Under the pieces are notes generated by a model that made no database searches, was not told the DNA's origin, and saw nothing but the letters and a program-made list of their open reading frames with translations. Of a stretch of 64,000 nucleotides of DNA, positions 27,079 to 35,768 are shown in pieces; position 1 is the first letter of the stretch, and each line of letters starts with the position of its first letter. The stretch spans positions 1 through 64,000 of the forward strand of contig NZ_JAUEDK010000027.1 of assembly GCF_030385785.1 (NCBI RefSeq), written 5' to 3'. This DNA is from Crenobacter oryzisoli. GTDB taxonomy: Bacteria > Pseudomonadota > Gammaproteobacteria > Burkholderiales > Chromobacteriaceae. The position numbers and the translations under genes are program-made.

Positions 27079-29049
27079 TCAGCCCTTCCAGCTGCGTTTG
27101 CCGTTCACCGGTTTGCGCGGTTTTCCGGCCGGGCCGCGGCGGCGGTCGTGGCGCTGTCGTGTGTTCTGCGCTTGTAGCAGCGCATCGATCTCCTCCGAGG
27201 TCGACTGCATCAGCCGCTGAGCCATCTCGCCATCCGGGAAGGTCTCCGGCATGCGATAGCCGAGCCAGGCGTAGGCAGCATAGAGCTTGCAGGTATCTTC
27301 CTGGTATTGCAGCTCGTTGCGGCCACCGCGGCCCTCCATGCGCAACAGCGGCGCGGTGCGCTGCTTGGCGCGGCACCCGGCCCAGTCCTGTAGCGCGCGC
27401 TCCAGCATCGGAATCTTGGTCGACACCGGGCACAGGCTGAAGGTGAAACGGTCGGCCAGCGTCAGCGGCAGGGTATCCAGCCAGCGCGCCTTCTCCATCT
27501 GGTCGGTCAGGTTGGCCGGCAAGAAGAATTCGTCGTGCACATTGATGTGCTTGGTGAACAGTTCCAGGAGTGGCTGCAGCTGGGTCTGGCCGGTGGCGGC
27601 CGAGATCTGCTGCAGGTAGTCGAGGTTGGGGGCGACGAAGAAGCCGGTGTTCGGCAGCGGCTCGAGCTTCTCGTGCAGCAGCGCTGCGATGGTGCGGTGG
27701 GTCTTGGCATCGAAGCCGGCCACGAAGCCCGTCTCGTGCGCGCCGAAGCGGCCGGCGCGGCCGGCGATCTGCTTGGCCAGTGCGGCGGCGATGGTGCCTT
27801 CGCTATAGCCGTCCCACTTGCTGGAGGTGGTGAAGATCACCCGGCGCGCCGGGGTGTTCAGCCCCATGCCGATCGCGTCGGTGCCGACCACGATCTTGGT
27901 TTCGCCCTCGATGAAGCGCTCGGCCTGCGCCTGGCGCACCTCGGGCGACAGGTTGCCGTAGATCGCCGATACCGCGAAGCCCTGTTCGATGGCCTGGTCG
28001 CGCCAGCTCAGCACCTCGCGGCGCGAGAAGGCGATCAGCACGTCGCCCGCCTGTAGGTTCTTCAGTGTGCCGAGCGGCTGTTTCTCCATCTGCAGCGGCG
28101 ACTTGCGCTGCAGTTCGCGCACTTCCAGCGTGCCGCCGACCCGCTTCACCAGCGACTCGATTGCCTCGCGCGCCTCCAGCGCGCCGAGCAGATACACGGT
28201 GCTGGCTGGCACGCCGCACACCGCCGCGGTCCAGGCAGCGCCGCGGTCCGGGTCGTCGAGCAGTTGGATCTCGTCGATCACCGCCACCTCGATCGGCTTG
28301 TTGGGGTTGAGCATCTCCACTGTGCTGGCGACGTGGGTGGCATCCGGGTGCAGCTTGCGCTGCTCACCAGTGATCAGGCTCACCGCTACGCCAGCGTCTA
28401 GCAGGCGCTGGTAGTTCTCCAGCGCCAACAGGCGCAGCGGCGCGAGGTAGGCACCGGACTTGGCCTCGGCCAGGTGTTCCATCGCCGCGTGAGTCTTGCC
28501 CGAGTTGGTCGGGCCGAGCACCGCGATGAAGTGGCGCTGCATGCGCTGCGCTACGGTGAACGACTCGGGGTAGAGCGACAGATTGATCGCGTCACGGGTC
28601 TTTTCGGCCTGGCGCGTGGCGGCGTGGCTGCCCTGCAGCGCAGCGATCCGGTCGAGCGCCAGCGTGCAGCGGGTCTGGGCGCGTTCGTACTTGGCCTGGA
28701 AGGCGGCCAGTGCGCTGCCCGGGTCAAGCTCGTACTCGTGCGCGATGGCGACGATGTGCTCCGCGCATTGGAGCAGTTGCGCCTCCAGGCGCGCGCGTGC
28801 GGCGGTGTTCCAGCGCTCCGTCAGCAGCGCGTAGCGGGATGCTTCGTCGAGCTTGCGCCACTTGTTGGTCTTGCCGAGAAAGCCTTCATCGGGCACCAGG
28901 TGATACGGCACTACCCGCTTGCCGACCAAGATCTCGCCGTGCACCGACAGTGCATAGCTGCCGTCGGTGGTGACCAGAGTAGCCTGGTAGGCTTGCAGGT
29001 AGTCGGAGAGCGACAGGGCGTCGGGAGCGGGGGTGAGGGTGTCGGTCAT
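27079..29049 (-). CDS. SUV3-like ATP-dependent RNA helicase
   Basis: A 656-residue superfamily 2 helicase. Walker A is GPTNSGKT (179-186), motif II is DEIQ (259-262) rather than DEAD or DEAH, and motif VI is QIAGRAGR (427-434). The DEIQ box, the GPTNSGKT form and the compact second RecA domain followed by a helical SUV3-type C-terminal region are those of mitochondrial Suv3, the helicase of the degradosome. Bacterial relatives are poorly studied. The first 160 residues are extra and of unknown role. The C-terminal tail (about 630-656) is very basic, suggesting nucleic-acid binding. No nuclease gene is adjacent. Confidence 0.85.
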   Translation of the reverse strand: MTDTLTPAPDALSLSDYLQAYQATLVTTDGSYALSVHGEILVGKRVVPYHLVPDEGFLGKTNKWRKLDEASRYALLTERWNTAARARLEAQLLQCAEHIVAIAHEYELDPGSALAAFQAKYERAQTRCTLALDRIAALQGSHAATRQAEKTRDAINLSLYPESFTVAQRMQRHFIAVLGPTNSGKTHAAMEHLAEAKSGAYLAPLRLLALENYQRLLDAGVAVSLITGEQRKLHPDATHVASTVEMLNPNKPIEVAVIDEIQLLDDPDRGAAWTAAVCGVPASTVYLLGALEAREAIESLVKRVGGTLEVRELQRKSPLQMEKQPLGTLKNLQAGDVLIAFSRREVLSWRDQAIEQGFAVSAIYGNLSPEVRQAQAERFIEGETKIVVGTDAIGMGLNTPARRVIFTTSSKWDGYSEGTIAAALAKQIAGRAGRFGAHETGFVAGFDAKTHRTIAALLHEKLEPLPNTGFFVAPNLDYLQQISAATGQTQLQPLLELFTKHINVHDEFFLPANLTDQMEKARWLDTLPLTLADRFTFSLCPVSTKIPMLERALQDWAGCRAKQRTAPLLRMEGRGGRNELQYQEDTCKLYAAYAWLGYRMPETFPDGEMAQRLMQSTSEEIDALLQAQNTRQRHDRRRGPAGKPRKPVNGKRSWKG

Positions 29050-29135
29050 GAAGCATTGGCCGAAAGTCGGCGAGGGTCAGAGTCGGTGGGATGATAGGGC
29101 AGGATGGCGTCACGCGGTAGCGGGCCGCCGGATGG

Positions 29136-29978
29136 TCAGTCGTTAAGGCCTGACTCGGCCGGCTCGGCGGTGCTGCGCCGACGCGGCTTGGCCAGGGCTG
29201 GGTCGATGCCGAAGTGCTCGAGCACGCACTGGGCAACTTGGTCTCGGTCATTGTCGACACAGACCATGTGGTAGCTGTTTTCCAGTACCACCAGCTTCTT
29301 GTCGCGGGTGCCGAGCTGGGCGTCGAGGAAGCGTGCCGAATGCAGGCTGGTCAGTTCGTCCTCGCGGGCGTGCACGACCAGCGTCGGGCAGTGCACGTCG
29401 GCCAGATTCTGTTTCACCCAGCCGCGCAGTCGGTCGACTTGCTGGATGCAATACAGCGGCACCCAGCGGTAGTGGAAATTGTCGTTGCGCTCGAACTTGG
29501 CCTTCACGATCGAACGCACCAGTTCGTTCTTGATGCCATAGGGTTCGGCTTCCTCGACCTTCATGCGCCGTGCCAATGCCGGCAGTCGGTACACCAGGTA
29601 ACGCAGCGCGCGGTACCACGGCGTCGACCAGCCATCGATGAAAACGGGTGAGGCGAGCGCCACCAGGGTGCCGTCGCGGTGGCGCTCGCGTTTGGCCACC
29701 TCGATCGCCAGCAGCGAGCCCATGCACATGCCCATCACGTGCAGGGTGGGGTAGAGCGGGCGCAGCTCGCGGTACTTGCGCTGTACCGCGTCGAGCCAGT
29801 CCTCGGCAGTGACGTTGAGCAGGTCTTCCGGCGCGCTGCCATGGCCCGGCAGCGTCAGCGCATGGGTATCGACGCCGGCACGGCGCAGTACCTTGTGCAT
29901 CAGCCCCAGGTCGTACTGGGTGCCGCCCAGGCCGTGGATCAGTAGCGCACCGACGGCGCTGCGCGGAGAGTCAGTCAT
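29136..29978 (-). CDS. Alpha/beta hydrolase with Cys in the nucleophile elbow
   Basis: A 280-residue soluble hydrolase most like carboxylesterase Est30 and monoacylglycerol lipases: oxyanion HGLGG (15-19), acid D207 in AREDELTS, and H237 in NSYHMVCVDNDRDQV. The nucleophile elbow reads G83-M-C85-M-G87, so the expected serine is a cysteine (TGC). Dienelactone hydrolases use Cys naturally, but this subgroup normally has Ser. It could be an esterase with altered chemistry or a binding protein. Its start lies 6 bp from the stop of the MASE1-PAS gene upstream, so the two are co-transcribed. Confidence 0.82.
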   Translation of the reverse strand: MTDSPRSAVGALLIHGLGGTQYDLGLMHKVLRRAGVDTHALTLPGHGSAPEDLLNVTAEDWLDAVQRKYRELRPLYPTLHVMGMCMGSLLAIEVAKRERHRDGTLVALASPVFIDGWSTPWYRALRYLVYRLPALARRMKVEEAEPYGIKNELVRSIVKAKFERNDNFHYRWVPLYCIQQVDRLRGWVKQNLADVHCPTLVVHAREDELTSLHSARFLDAQLGTRDKKLVVLENSYHMVCVDNDRDQVAQCVLEHFGIDPALAKPRRRSTAEPAESGLND

Positions 29979-29983
29979 CGAGC

Positions 29984-31282
29984 TCAGACCCGCTGCACCA
30001 TAGTCAGTTCGGATTCAAGGTGAAGCAGGCCGTCCACCCGGTACACCTCGCCATCGAAGTCGACGATGGGCGCACCGGTGACCACTGCATCGCGATACTC
30101 GCCGTCAGCGCAGCGGAAGCGAAAGCGATAGCTCTGGGTCAGAATCTCGTCGCTTCCCTTGTCGTTGAACTGGGCATGGTCGATGAACGGCTGACGGTCG
30201 TCCGGATGGACGCGGGCCAGGAAATCGTCCAGCGTGGCAAGCGAGGCTGCCGACAGGCCAAGTAGTGCCTGTACCTCCCCCCCCCAGCTGATCTTGCCGC
30301 TGTGAGGGTCGAACTCATACATCAGGTGGCGGCTGGAGAGCAGTGCGCCCTCGAAGCGCACCTTCCAGGCAGCGGCGAGTTGCAGAGCCTGTTGGCGGCT
30401 GGCGTTGATCGCCGACATGGTCAGTCCCATCAGTGCGGCGGCGCCGACATAGCCTTGCACCTCGATCAGCGCCAGGCTGCGCTGCTGCGCCTCGAACACG
30501 AACGGGCCCTCCCCCTGCAGGGTGTTGACTCCTGCAACCAGTGCCAGCGTCACCAGCGCCAAGGTGGTGCCGCGCTCTTCCCATACCATCGCCACCAGCA
30601 CCACGAACAGCAGCGGCAGGTAGGTGAGCTCGTAATTGGTGTCACCGAACACCCAGGTGGAGGTGGGGCCGTCGAAGGCGATCTCGGCGGTCACCAGCAG
30701 GGCGGTGAACCACAACAGGCCGATCAACAGGTTCTGCCGGTTGGGCCCGCCGATCAGACGCACCCGGAAGTTGCCCCAGGCCATCACTAGCGGGGCGCCG
30801 GTCAGACAGCCGATGCCGACGGAAATGGCCCAGGTGCTCCAACCGTAGTGGGCGGTGGGGTGGTGCAGCCACTCGAGCGCCTCATCGGTGACTAGGCCGC
30901 CGGCGATGCAGCCGACCAACACCAGGCCGATGAACCAGAACAGGCTGCGCGGTTGGGTGAGGGTGCATGCTTCACCGACCCGGTAGCGCCACAGTGCAGC
31001 GATCGCTGCCATGGTGGCGAGGTCGGCGGTAGTGAACAACAGCGCCATGCTCGGCGGACGGCTGTTGGTCAGGCTGGCGGTAGTGTGCAGCACTCCGGCG
31101 ATCAGCATCCACATGGGCCATTGGCGAGCCGGCGACAGCATCAGTGCGCCGAGCAGAATGCCGGCCGACGGCCAGATCAGCGTCGACAGGTTGGCGCTGT
31201 CCTGCGCATCGATGCTGAAAAACGCCAACAGGCCGTAGATGATCGCGAACAGGAGCGGCTGAAGCCACGATGAAGCTTTCAT
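29984..31282 (-). CDS. MASE1-PAS sensory membrane protein without output domain
   Basis: 432 residues from ATG 31282 (a longer frame exists but has no better start). The N-terminal half is an eight-helix MASE1 membrane sensor (LIWPSAGILLGALML and WGNFRVRLIGG near 190 are typical). The C-terminal 110 residues form a PAS domain of the PAS_3 type (KISWGGEVQALLGLS, VHPDDRQPFIDH, YRFRFRCADGEYR). MASE1 proteins usually end in GGDEF, EAL or kinase domains; here the protein stops right after the PAS. It may signal through a partner. It appears co-transcribed with the hydrolase. Confidence 0.85.
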   Translation of the reverse strand: MKASSWLQPLLFAIIYGLLAFFSIDAQDSANLSTLIWPSAGILLGALMLSPARQWPMWMLIAGVLHTTASLTNSRPPSMALLFTTADLATMAAIAALWRYRVGEACTLTQPRSLFWFIGLVLVGCIAGGLVTDEALEWLHHPTAHYGWSTWAISVGIGCLTGAPLVMAWGNFRVRLIGGPNRQNLLIGLLWFTALLVTAEIAFDGPTSTWVFGDTNYELTYLPLLFVVLVAMVWEERGTTLALVTLALVAGVNTLQGEGPFVFEAQQRSLALIEVQGYVGAAALMGLTMSAINASRQQALQLAAAWKVRFEGALLSSRHLMYEFDPHSGKISWGGEVQALLGLSAASLATLDDFLARVHPDDRQPFIDHAQFNDKGSDEILTQSYRFRFRCADGEYRDAVVTGAPIVDFDGEVYRVDGLLHLESELTMVQRV

Positions 31283-31431
31283 GGTCGGTATGGGGCTAGC
31301 GGGTGAATGACACGAAGAATAGGGCAAGGCCGGGCAGCGGCAAAGCACACGGACGTTTTTGCCCTTGGCGGCTTGTACTGGCTGGATGCGATTTCGACAG
31401 TGGAAAGGAGGGCGAGTTGCCTAGTGCCGGA

Positions 31432-31507
31432 TGGCGTCCCCACGGGGATTCGAACCCCGGTCGCCGCCGTGAAAGGGCAGTGTCCTAGGCCTCTAGACGA
31501 TGGGGAC
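31432..31507 (-). tRNA. tRNA-Glu (TTC)
   Basis: 76 nt with encoded CCA. The anticodon arm CTGCC-CTTTCAC-GGCGG gives anticodon TTC. The T-loop is TTCGAAT. It is the last gene of a - strand cluster Ala-Glu-Ala-Glu. It differs from the copy at 31623 at the acceptor base pair 6-67 and at one other position. Confidence 0.97.
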
Positions 31508-31534
31508 TAAAGGACTTTGTACTACGAGATAGGG

Positions 31535-31610
<76 letters not shown>

Positions 31611-31622
31611 ACAGTAAAACTG

Positions 31623-31698
31623 TGGCGTCCCCACGGGGATTCGAACCCCGGTTGCCGCCGTGAAAGGGCAGTGTCCTAGGCCTCTAGACGATAGGGAC
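31623..31698 (-). tRNA. tRNA-Glu (TTC)
   Basis: 76 nt with CCA and anticodon TTC. Acceptor pair 6-67 is T-G instead of C-G, otherwise it is nearly identical to the copy at 31432. It follows the terminator after the first tRNA-Ala of the cluster. Confidence 0.97.
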
Positions 31699-31707
31699 GT
31701 AACCGTT

Positions 31708-31736
31708 AAAAAATCTCAGGCGTTAGCCTGAGATTT
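31708..31736 (-). terminator. Terminator inside the tRNA cluster
   Basis: AAATCTCAGGC and GCCTGAGATTT form an 11-bp stem around GTTA. On the - strand a run of T follows. It lies 11 bp after tRNA-Ala (31747), so transcription of the Glu-Ala-Glu genes needs read-through or a separate promoter. Confidence 0.8.
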
Positions 31737-31746
31737 CAGTATTCGG

Positions 31747-31822
<76 letters not shown>

Positions 31823-31865
31823 ACGAATCACGCGGCTGATTCGTTGAACCAGTCGAGTGGGCAGC

Positions 31866-31894
31866 AGTATAGGTGCCCCTTTTTGTCTTGTAAA
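31866..31894 (-). promoter_or_regulatory. Sigma-70 promoter of the tRNA cluster
   Basis: On the - strand TTTACA, exactly 17 bp, then TATACT, followed by the G+C-rich stretch GCTGCCC as a discriminator, as in stringently controlled tRNA promoters. It ends about 43 bp before tRNA-Ala. Confidence 0.82.
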
Positions 31895-31941
31895 CCCCCT
31901 TGGAAAAAAATCCGAAAAAATCCTGAAACAGGGCGCTCCGG

Positions 31942-31947
31942 TATAAT
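31942..31947 (+). promoter_or_regulatory. Probable -10 box of hpnC
   Basis: A perfect TATAAT 28 bp before the hpnC start codon. No good -35 lies at 17 bp spacing. The promoter is divergent from that of the tRNA cluster. Confidence 0.5.
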
Positions 31948-31974
31948 GCCCGCTTTGATTTACAGGCATTTGGC

Positions 31975-32787
31975 ATGGCGGTCGACCATTACGAAAACTT
32001 CCCTGTGGGTTCCGTGCTGCTTCCGCGTCGCTTACGTGCGGCGGTGCATGTGATCTACCGCTTCGCGCGTACCGCCGACGACATTGCCGACGAGGGTGAT
32101 GCGCCGGCCCAAACGCGTTTGGCCGAACTGGGAAAGCTGCGCGAGGAGTTGAACCGGATCGATGACGGCCAGCCGCCCCAGACGGCGATGATGCAACAGC
32201 TCGCGGCGGTGATCGCCAAGCACAACCTGCCGATCACGCCATTTCAAGATCTCTTGTCCGCGTTCTCTCAGGACGTGGTGAAGACCCGCTACGACACCTT
32301 TGGCGAGCTCGTCGACTATTGCCGCCGCTCGGCCAATCCAGTCGGCCGACTGATGCTGGCACTGTACGGCGAGACCGATGCGCGCAGCCTCGCCATGTCT
32401 GACGGCATCTGCACCGCGTTGCAGTTGATCAACTTCTGGCAGGACGTGGCGATAGATTGGCAGAAGGGGCGCGTCTATCTGCCGCAGGAGGATCTGCAAC
32501 GCTTCCGCATCGCCGAGTCGCAGATTGCCGCCGGCGATGCGGGCGGCTTGTGGAGCGCGCTGATGCGCCACGAGATAGATCGCACCCGCAAGATGCTGCA
32601 GGCTGGTGCGCCGTTGGGCAAGGTGCTCAAGGGGCGGCTCGGGCTGGAGCTGCGACTGATCATCATGGGGGGCGAGCGTATCCTGAAGAAACTGCACGAC
32701 AGCAACGGCGACATGTTCGGCCACCGCCCTGTGCTCACCTGGCGCGACTGGCTCTATATGCTGTGGCGGGCATTGCGCGCCAAGTAA
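31975..32787 (+). CDS. hpnC: Hydroxysqualene synthase HpnC
   Basis: A 270-residue member of the squalene/phytoene synthase family. The two Asp-rich Mg-diphosphate motifs are D35-D-I-A-D39 and the NFWQDVAID segment, followed by KGRVYLP. In the bacterial three-enzyme squalene route HpnD makes presqualene diphosphate from two farnesyl diphosphates, HpnC converts it to hydroxysqualene, and HpnE reduces this to squalene for hopanoids. hpnD and hpnE follow on the same strand. No squalene-hopene cyclase gene is in the window. Confidence 0.93.
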   Translation: MAVDHYENFPVGSVLLPRRLRAAVHVIYRFARTADDIADEGDAPAQTRLAELGKLREELNRIDDGQPPQTAMMQQLAAVIAKHNLPITPFQDLLSAFSQDVVKTRYDTFGELVDYCRRSANPVGRLMLALYGETDARSLAMSDGICTALQLINFWQDVAIDWQKGRVYLPQEDLQRFRIAESQIAAGDAGGLWSALMRHEIDRTRKMLQAGAPLGKVLKGRLGLELRLIIMGGERILKKLHDSNGDMFGHRPVLTWRDWLYMLWRALRAK

Positions 32788-32887
32788 GCATCGCTCACCC
32801 TTGCCGTAACACTTTAGTATTGCCGGCGACCTGATCGCCAAGCGACCCCAGTTCGTCGCAACCCGATTACCTGTTAAGGAGAGGCGC

Positions 32888-33733
32888 GTGACGCCCGACC
32901 AGTATTGCGAAGACAAGGCCGCGCAGAGCGGCTCCAGTTTCTACTACAGCTTCCGCTTCCTGAAAGAAGAACAGCGCCGCGCGATCACTGCGCTCTATGC
33001 GTTCTGTCGCGAGGTCGACGACGTGGTCGATGAGTGCCACGACCCGAATGTCGCTGCCGCAAAGCTTGAATGGTGGCGAGGCGAGGTAGACAAGCTCTAT
33101 TTCGGCACGCCGGAGCACCCGGTGACCCGTGCGCTCAAGCCGCATGTCGCCGCCTTCGACCTGCCCCAAGCCTGGTTCGCCGAGATCATCGACGGCATGG
33201 CGATGGATCTGGAGTTCGCCCGTTACGAGCGCTATGCCGACCTGCAGCTCTACTGCCACCGCGTCGCCGGCGTGGTCGGTCAGTTGTCGGCGCAGATCTT
33301 CGGCTACACCGACCGCGCCACGCTGAAGTACGCCCACGAGCTCGGTATCGCTTTCCAGCTTACCAACATCATTCGCGACGTTGGCGAGGACGCGCGGCGC
33401 GGTCGTATCTATCTGCCGGTCGAGGACCTGCAACGCTTCAACGTGCCCGCCGCCGACATCCAGGCCTACAAGGAAACCGAGGCATTTGGCCAGATGATGG
33501 CGTTCCAGATCGAGCGTGCCGAACAGCACTACCGCCAAGCCTGGGAGCTGCTGCCGGCGGCCGATCGCAAGGCGCAGCGGGTCGGGCTGGCGATGGCGGC
33601 GATCTATCGGGCCACCCTCGCCGAGATCAAGCGTGACGGTGCGGCCAAGGTGCTCAACCAGCGGCTGTCGCTGACGCCGGTGCGCAAGCTTTGGCTGGCG
33701 TGGAAGACCTGGACCTTCGGTTACGTGCCGTGA
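32888..33733 (+). CDS. hpnD: Presqualene diphosphate synthase HpnD
   Basis: 281 residues, GTG start behind a strong AAGGAGAG. The Asp-rich motifs are VDDVVDE and NIIRDVGEDARRGRIYLP, the latter the second DxxxD block. Paralogous to hpnC, 100 bp upstream. It catalyses head-to-head condensation of two farnesyl diphosphates. Its stop overlaps the GTG start of hpnE, so the two are coupled. Confidence 0.94.
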   Translation: MTPDQYCEDKAAQSGSSFYYSFRFLKEEQRRAITALYAFCREVDDVVDECHDPNVAAAKLEWWRGEVDKLYFGTPEHPVTRALKPHVAAFDLPQAWFAEIIDGMAMDLEFARYERYADLQLYCHRVAGVVGQLSAQIFGYTDRATLKYAHELGIAFQLTNIIRDVGEDARRGRIYLPVEDLQRFNVPAADIQAYKETEAFGQMMAFQIERAEQHYRQAWELLPAADRKAQRVGLAMAAIYRATLAEIKRDGAAKVLNQRLSLTPVRKLWLAWKTWTFGYVP

Positions 33734-35013
33734 AGCCGCGCGTCGCCATCGTCGGTGCCGGCTGGGCGGGCCTTGCGGCGGCAGTCACCCTGGCCGAACA
33801 GGCCGAGCTGACCGTGTTCGAAGCCGGGCGCGAGCCGGGGGGGCGGGCACGGCGGGTCGTACTCGATGATGCCTTGCTCGACAATGGCCAGCACATTCTG
33901 ATCGGCGCCTATAACGAGTGTCTGGCGCTGATGCGCACCGTCGGGGTCGACCCGCGCAAGGCCTTCCTGCGCTTGCCGCTCACCTGGCAGATGGTCGGCG
34001 GCGTGCGCATGCGTTGCCCGCGCTTGCCGGCACCGTTGCATGTGGCAGTCGGTCTCCTGACTGCGCGGGGCCTGAGTCTGGCCGAAAAGCGCCGCCTGGC
34101 CGCGGCACTGGATGGCCTGAAACGAGCCAATTGGCGCGTGCAGCCCGACCGACCGGTGGCCACATGGTTGCGTGAGACGGGGCAGAACGGAGCGCTGACC
34201 GACAGTTTCTGGAAGCCGTTGGTCTTGTCGGCAATGAACACGCCGCTACACCTGGCTTCGACCGCAACGCTGGCCCGGGTGCTGGCCGACAGCCTCGGGG
34301 GACGCCGGGCCGCCAGCGACCTGTTGCTGCCGCGCATCGACCTGTCCGAACTGTTTCCGCTGCCGGCCTGGCGCTGGTTGGCCAAACGCGGTGCCACGCT
34401 CTACGAAGGGTGCCGGGTGCGCAGCATCGTGCCGGACGGTGTCGGCGTGCGCGTCGATGGTCGGCCGTTCGACGCGGTGATTGTCGCTACAGCACCGTAT
34501 CACGCCGAACCGCTGCTCGAATTCGCCCCTGATGCGCAGCGCGCCATTCAGACCTTGCGATTCGAGCCGATATACACCGTATACCTGCGTTATGCACGTG
34601 CGCCTCGATTGCCATCGGTGATGACTGGCTTGGCTGGCGGCATGGCTCACTGGCTATTCGAACGGGGGGCGTTGACCGGTGAAGAGGGCTTGGTCGCCGC
34701 GGTGATTAGCGCTGCGTCGAATCTGGCCGATTGGCCACGCCAGTCGGTGATCGACAAGGTGGCGGCCGATATCGCCAAGCTCGATCCCAGCCTCGGCGCA
34801 CCGCTGTGGAGCCGCATGGTTGTCGAGAAACGGGCGACGTTTGCCGCCAGTGTTGATCGACAACAGATAAAGCCCCGGTTAAACGGCATACAATATGGAT
34901 ATTTGGCCGGCGACTGGCTCGACCCCAGCTACCCCGCCACTTTGGAAGGGGCGGCCAAGAGCGGTTTGGCCGCGGCCCGAGCGTTAATGCAGGAATGGAC
35001 ACGACAACGATGA
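33730..35013 (+). CDS. hpnE: Hydroxysqualene dehydroxylase HpnE
   Basis: A 427-residue FAD-dependent amine-oxidase/phytoene-desaturase-like enzyme. The Rossmann motif VAIVGAGWAGLAAAVTLAE starts at residue 5, then EAGREPGGRARR. GTG 33730 overlaps the hpnD stop (GTGA) and puts the FAD motif at the N-terminus; the frame is open 13 codons further up inside hpnD. It reduces hydroxysqualene to squalene. The next gene overlaps its stop by ATGA. Confidence 0.92.
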   Translation: MKPRVAIVGAGWAGLAAAVTLAEQAELTVFEAGREPGGRARRVVLDDALLDNGQHILIGAYNECLALMRTVGVDPRKAFLRLPLTWQMVGGVRMRCPRLPAPLHVAVGLLTARGLSLAEKRRLAAALDGLKRANWRVQPDRPVATWLRETGQNGALTDSFWKPLVLSAMNTPLHLASTATLARVLADSLGGRRAASDLLLPRIDLSELFPLPAWRWLAKRGATLYEGCRVRSIVPDGVGVRVDGRPFDAVIVATAPYHAEPLLEFAPDAQRAIQTLRFEPIYTVYLRYARAPRLPSVMTGLAGGMAHWLFERGALTGEEGLVAAVISAASNLADWPRQSVIDKVAADIAKLDPSLGAPLWSRMVVEKRATFAASVDRQQIKPRLNGIQYGYLAGDWLDPSYPATLEGAAKSGLAAARALMQEWTRQR

Positions 35014-35768
35014 AACTCGACGATTTTTCTTCGGATTGCCTGGCCGAACGCGTGATTCTGATCAGCGGGGCCACCCAGGGGATCGGGCGGCAGATGGCGC
35101 TGGAGTTCTCCAGGCGTGGTGCCACCGTGGTTCTGCTGGCTCGTGGCGTGAAACGGCTGGAGTCGGTGTATGACGAAGTCGTGGCTCAGGGTGGCCCGGA
35201 GCCGGCGGCTATTCCGTTGGACCTCTTGAAGGCCGGCGACAACGAGTTCAACTCGCTGGCCTACCAGATCAAGCAGACGCTCGGCCGACTGGACGGCATC
35301 GTGCACTGCGCTTCGCATTTCTATGCGTTGTCGCCGCTGGTCAACCAGGGCATTGACGAGTGGATGGAGCAGTACCGCATCAACACGGTGGCGCCATTCG
35401 CTCTGACCCGGGCGTGTCTGCCATTGTTGACCGCGTCACCGGATGCGTCGGTGCTGTTTGTCGGCGAGACCCATGGTCTGAAAGCTGGCCCGTTCTGGGG
35501 GGCGTTCGGCGCGTCGAAGGCCGGTCTGACCTACCTGACCCAGGTGGCAGCTAACGAATGGGACAACTGGCCGAACCTACGCGTCAACCTACTGGTGCCG
35601 GGAGCGGTAAATTCGCCGCTTCGGATGCGCACCCATCCGGGCGAGGACCGCAGCGAGCGTGCCGAGATTGCAGAACTGGTACCGTATTTCCTCTACTGGA
35701 TGAGCGCCGCCAGCCGGGGTAGGACCGGAGAAATCATCAAGCCCGAGATCGGGCCAGGACGAAGATAA
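35010..35768 (+). CDS. SDR family protein with altered catalytic residues
   Basis: A 252-residue short-chain dehydrogenase/reductase fold most like YciK. The cofactor motif is G20-ATQGIG26 and N125 is present in RINTV. The catalytic Tyr of YxxxK is Phe (F166-GAS-K170), and the position of the catalytic Ser holds Glu/Thr (VGETHG). Known active SDRs need Ser and Tyr, so it may be a binding protein or act on unusual chemistry. ATG 35010 overlaps the hpnE stop (ATGA); an alternative ATG lies 15 bp upstream. Tight coupling to hpnCDE suggests a lipid-related or fortuitous link. Confidence 0.82.
   Translation: MKLDDFSSDCLAERVILISGATQGIGRQMALEFSRRGATVVLLARGVKRLESVYDEVVAQGGPEPAAIPLDLLKAGDNEFNSLAYQIKQTLGRLDGIVHCASHFYALSPLVNQGIDEWMEQYRINTVAPFALTRACLPLLTASPDASVLFVGETHGLKAGPFWGAFGASKAGLTYLTQVAANEWDNWPNLRVNLLVPGAVNSPLRMRTHPGEDRSERAEIAELVPYFLYWMSAASRGRTGEIIKPEIGPGRR

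Noticed and set aside
31360-31430. Terminator after the last tRNA-Glu of the cluster
   Set aside because: No stem plus T-tract could be found on the - strand in the 70 bp downstream.
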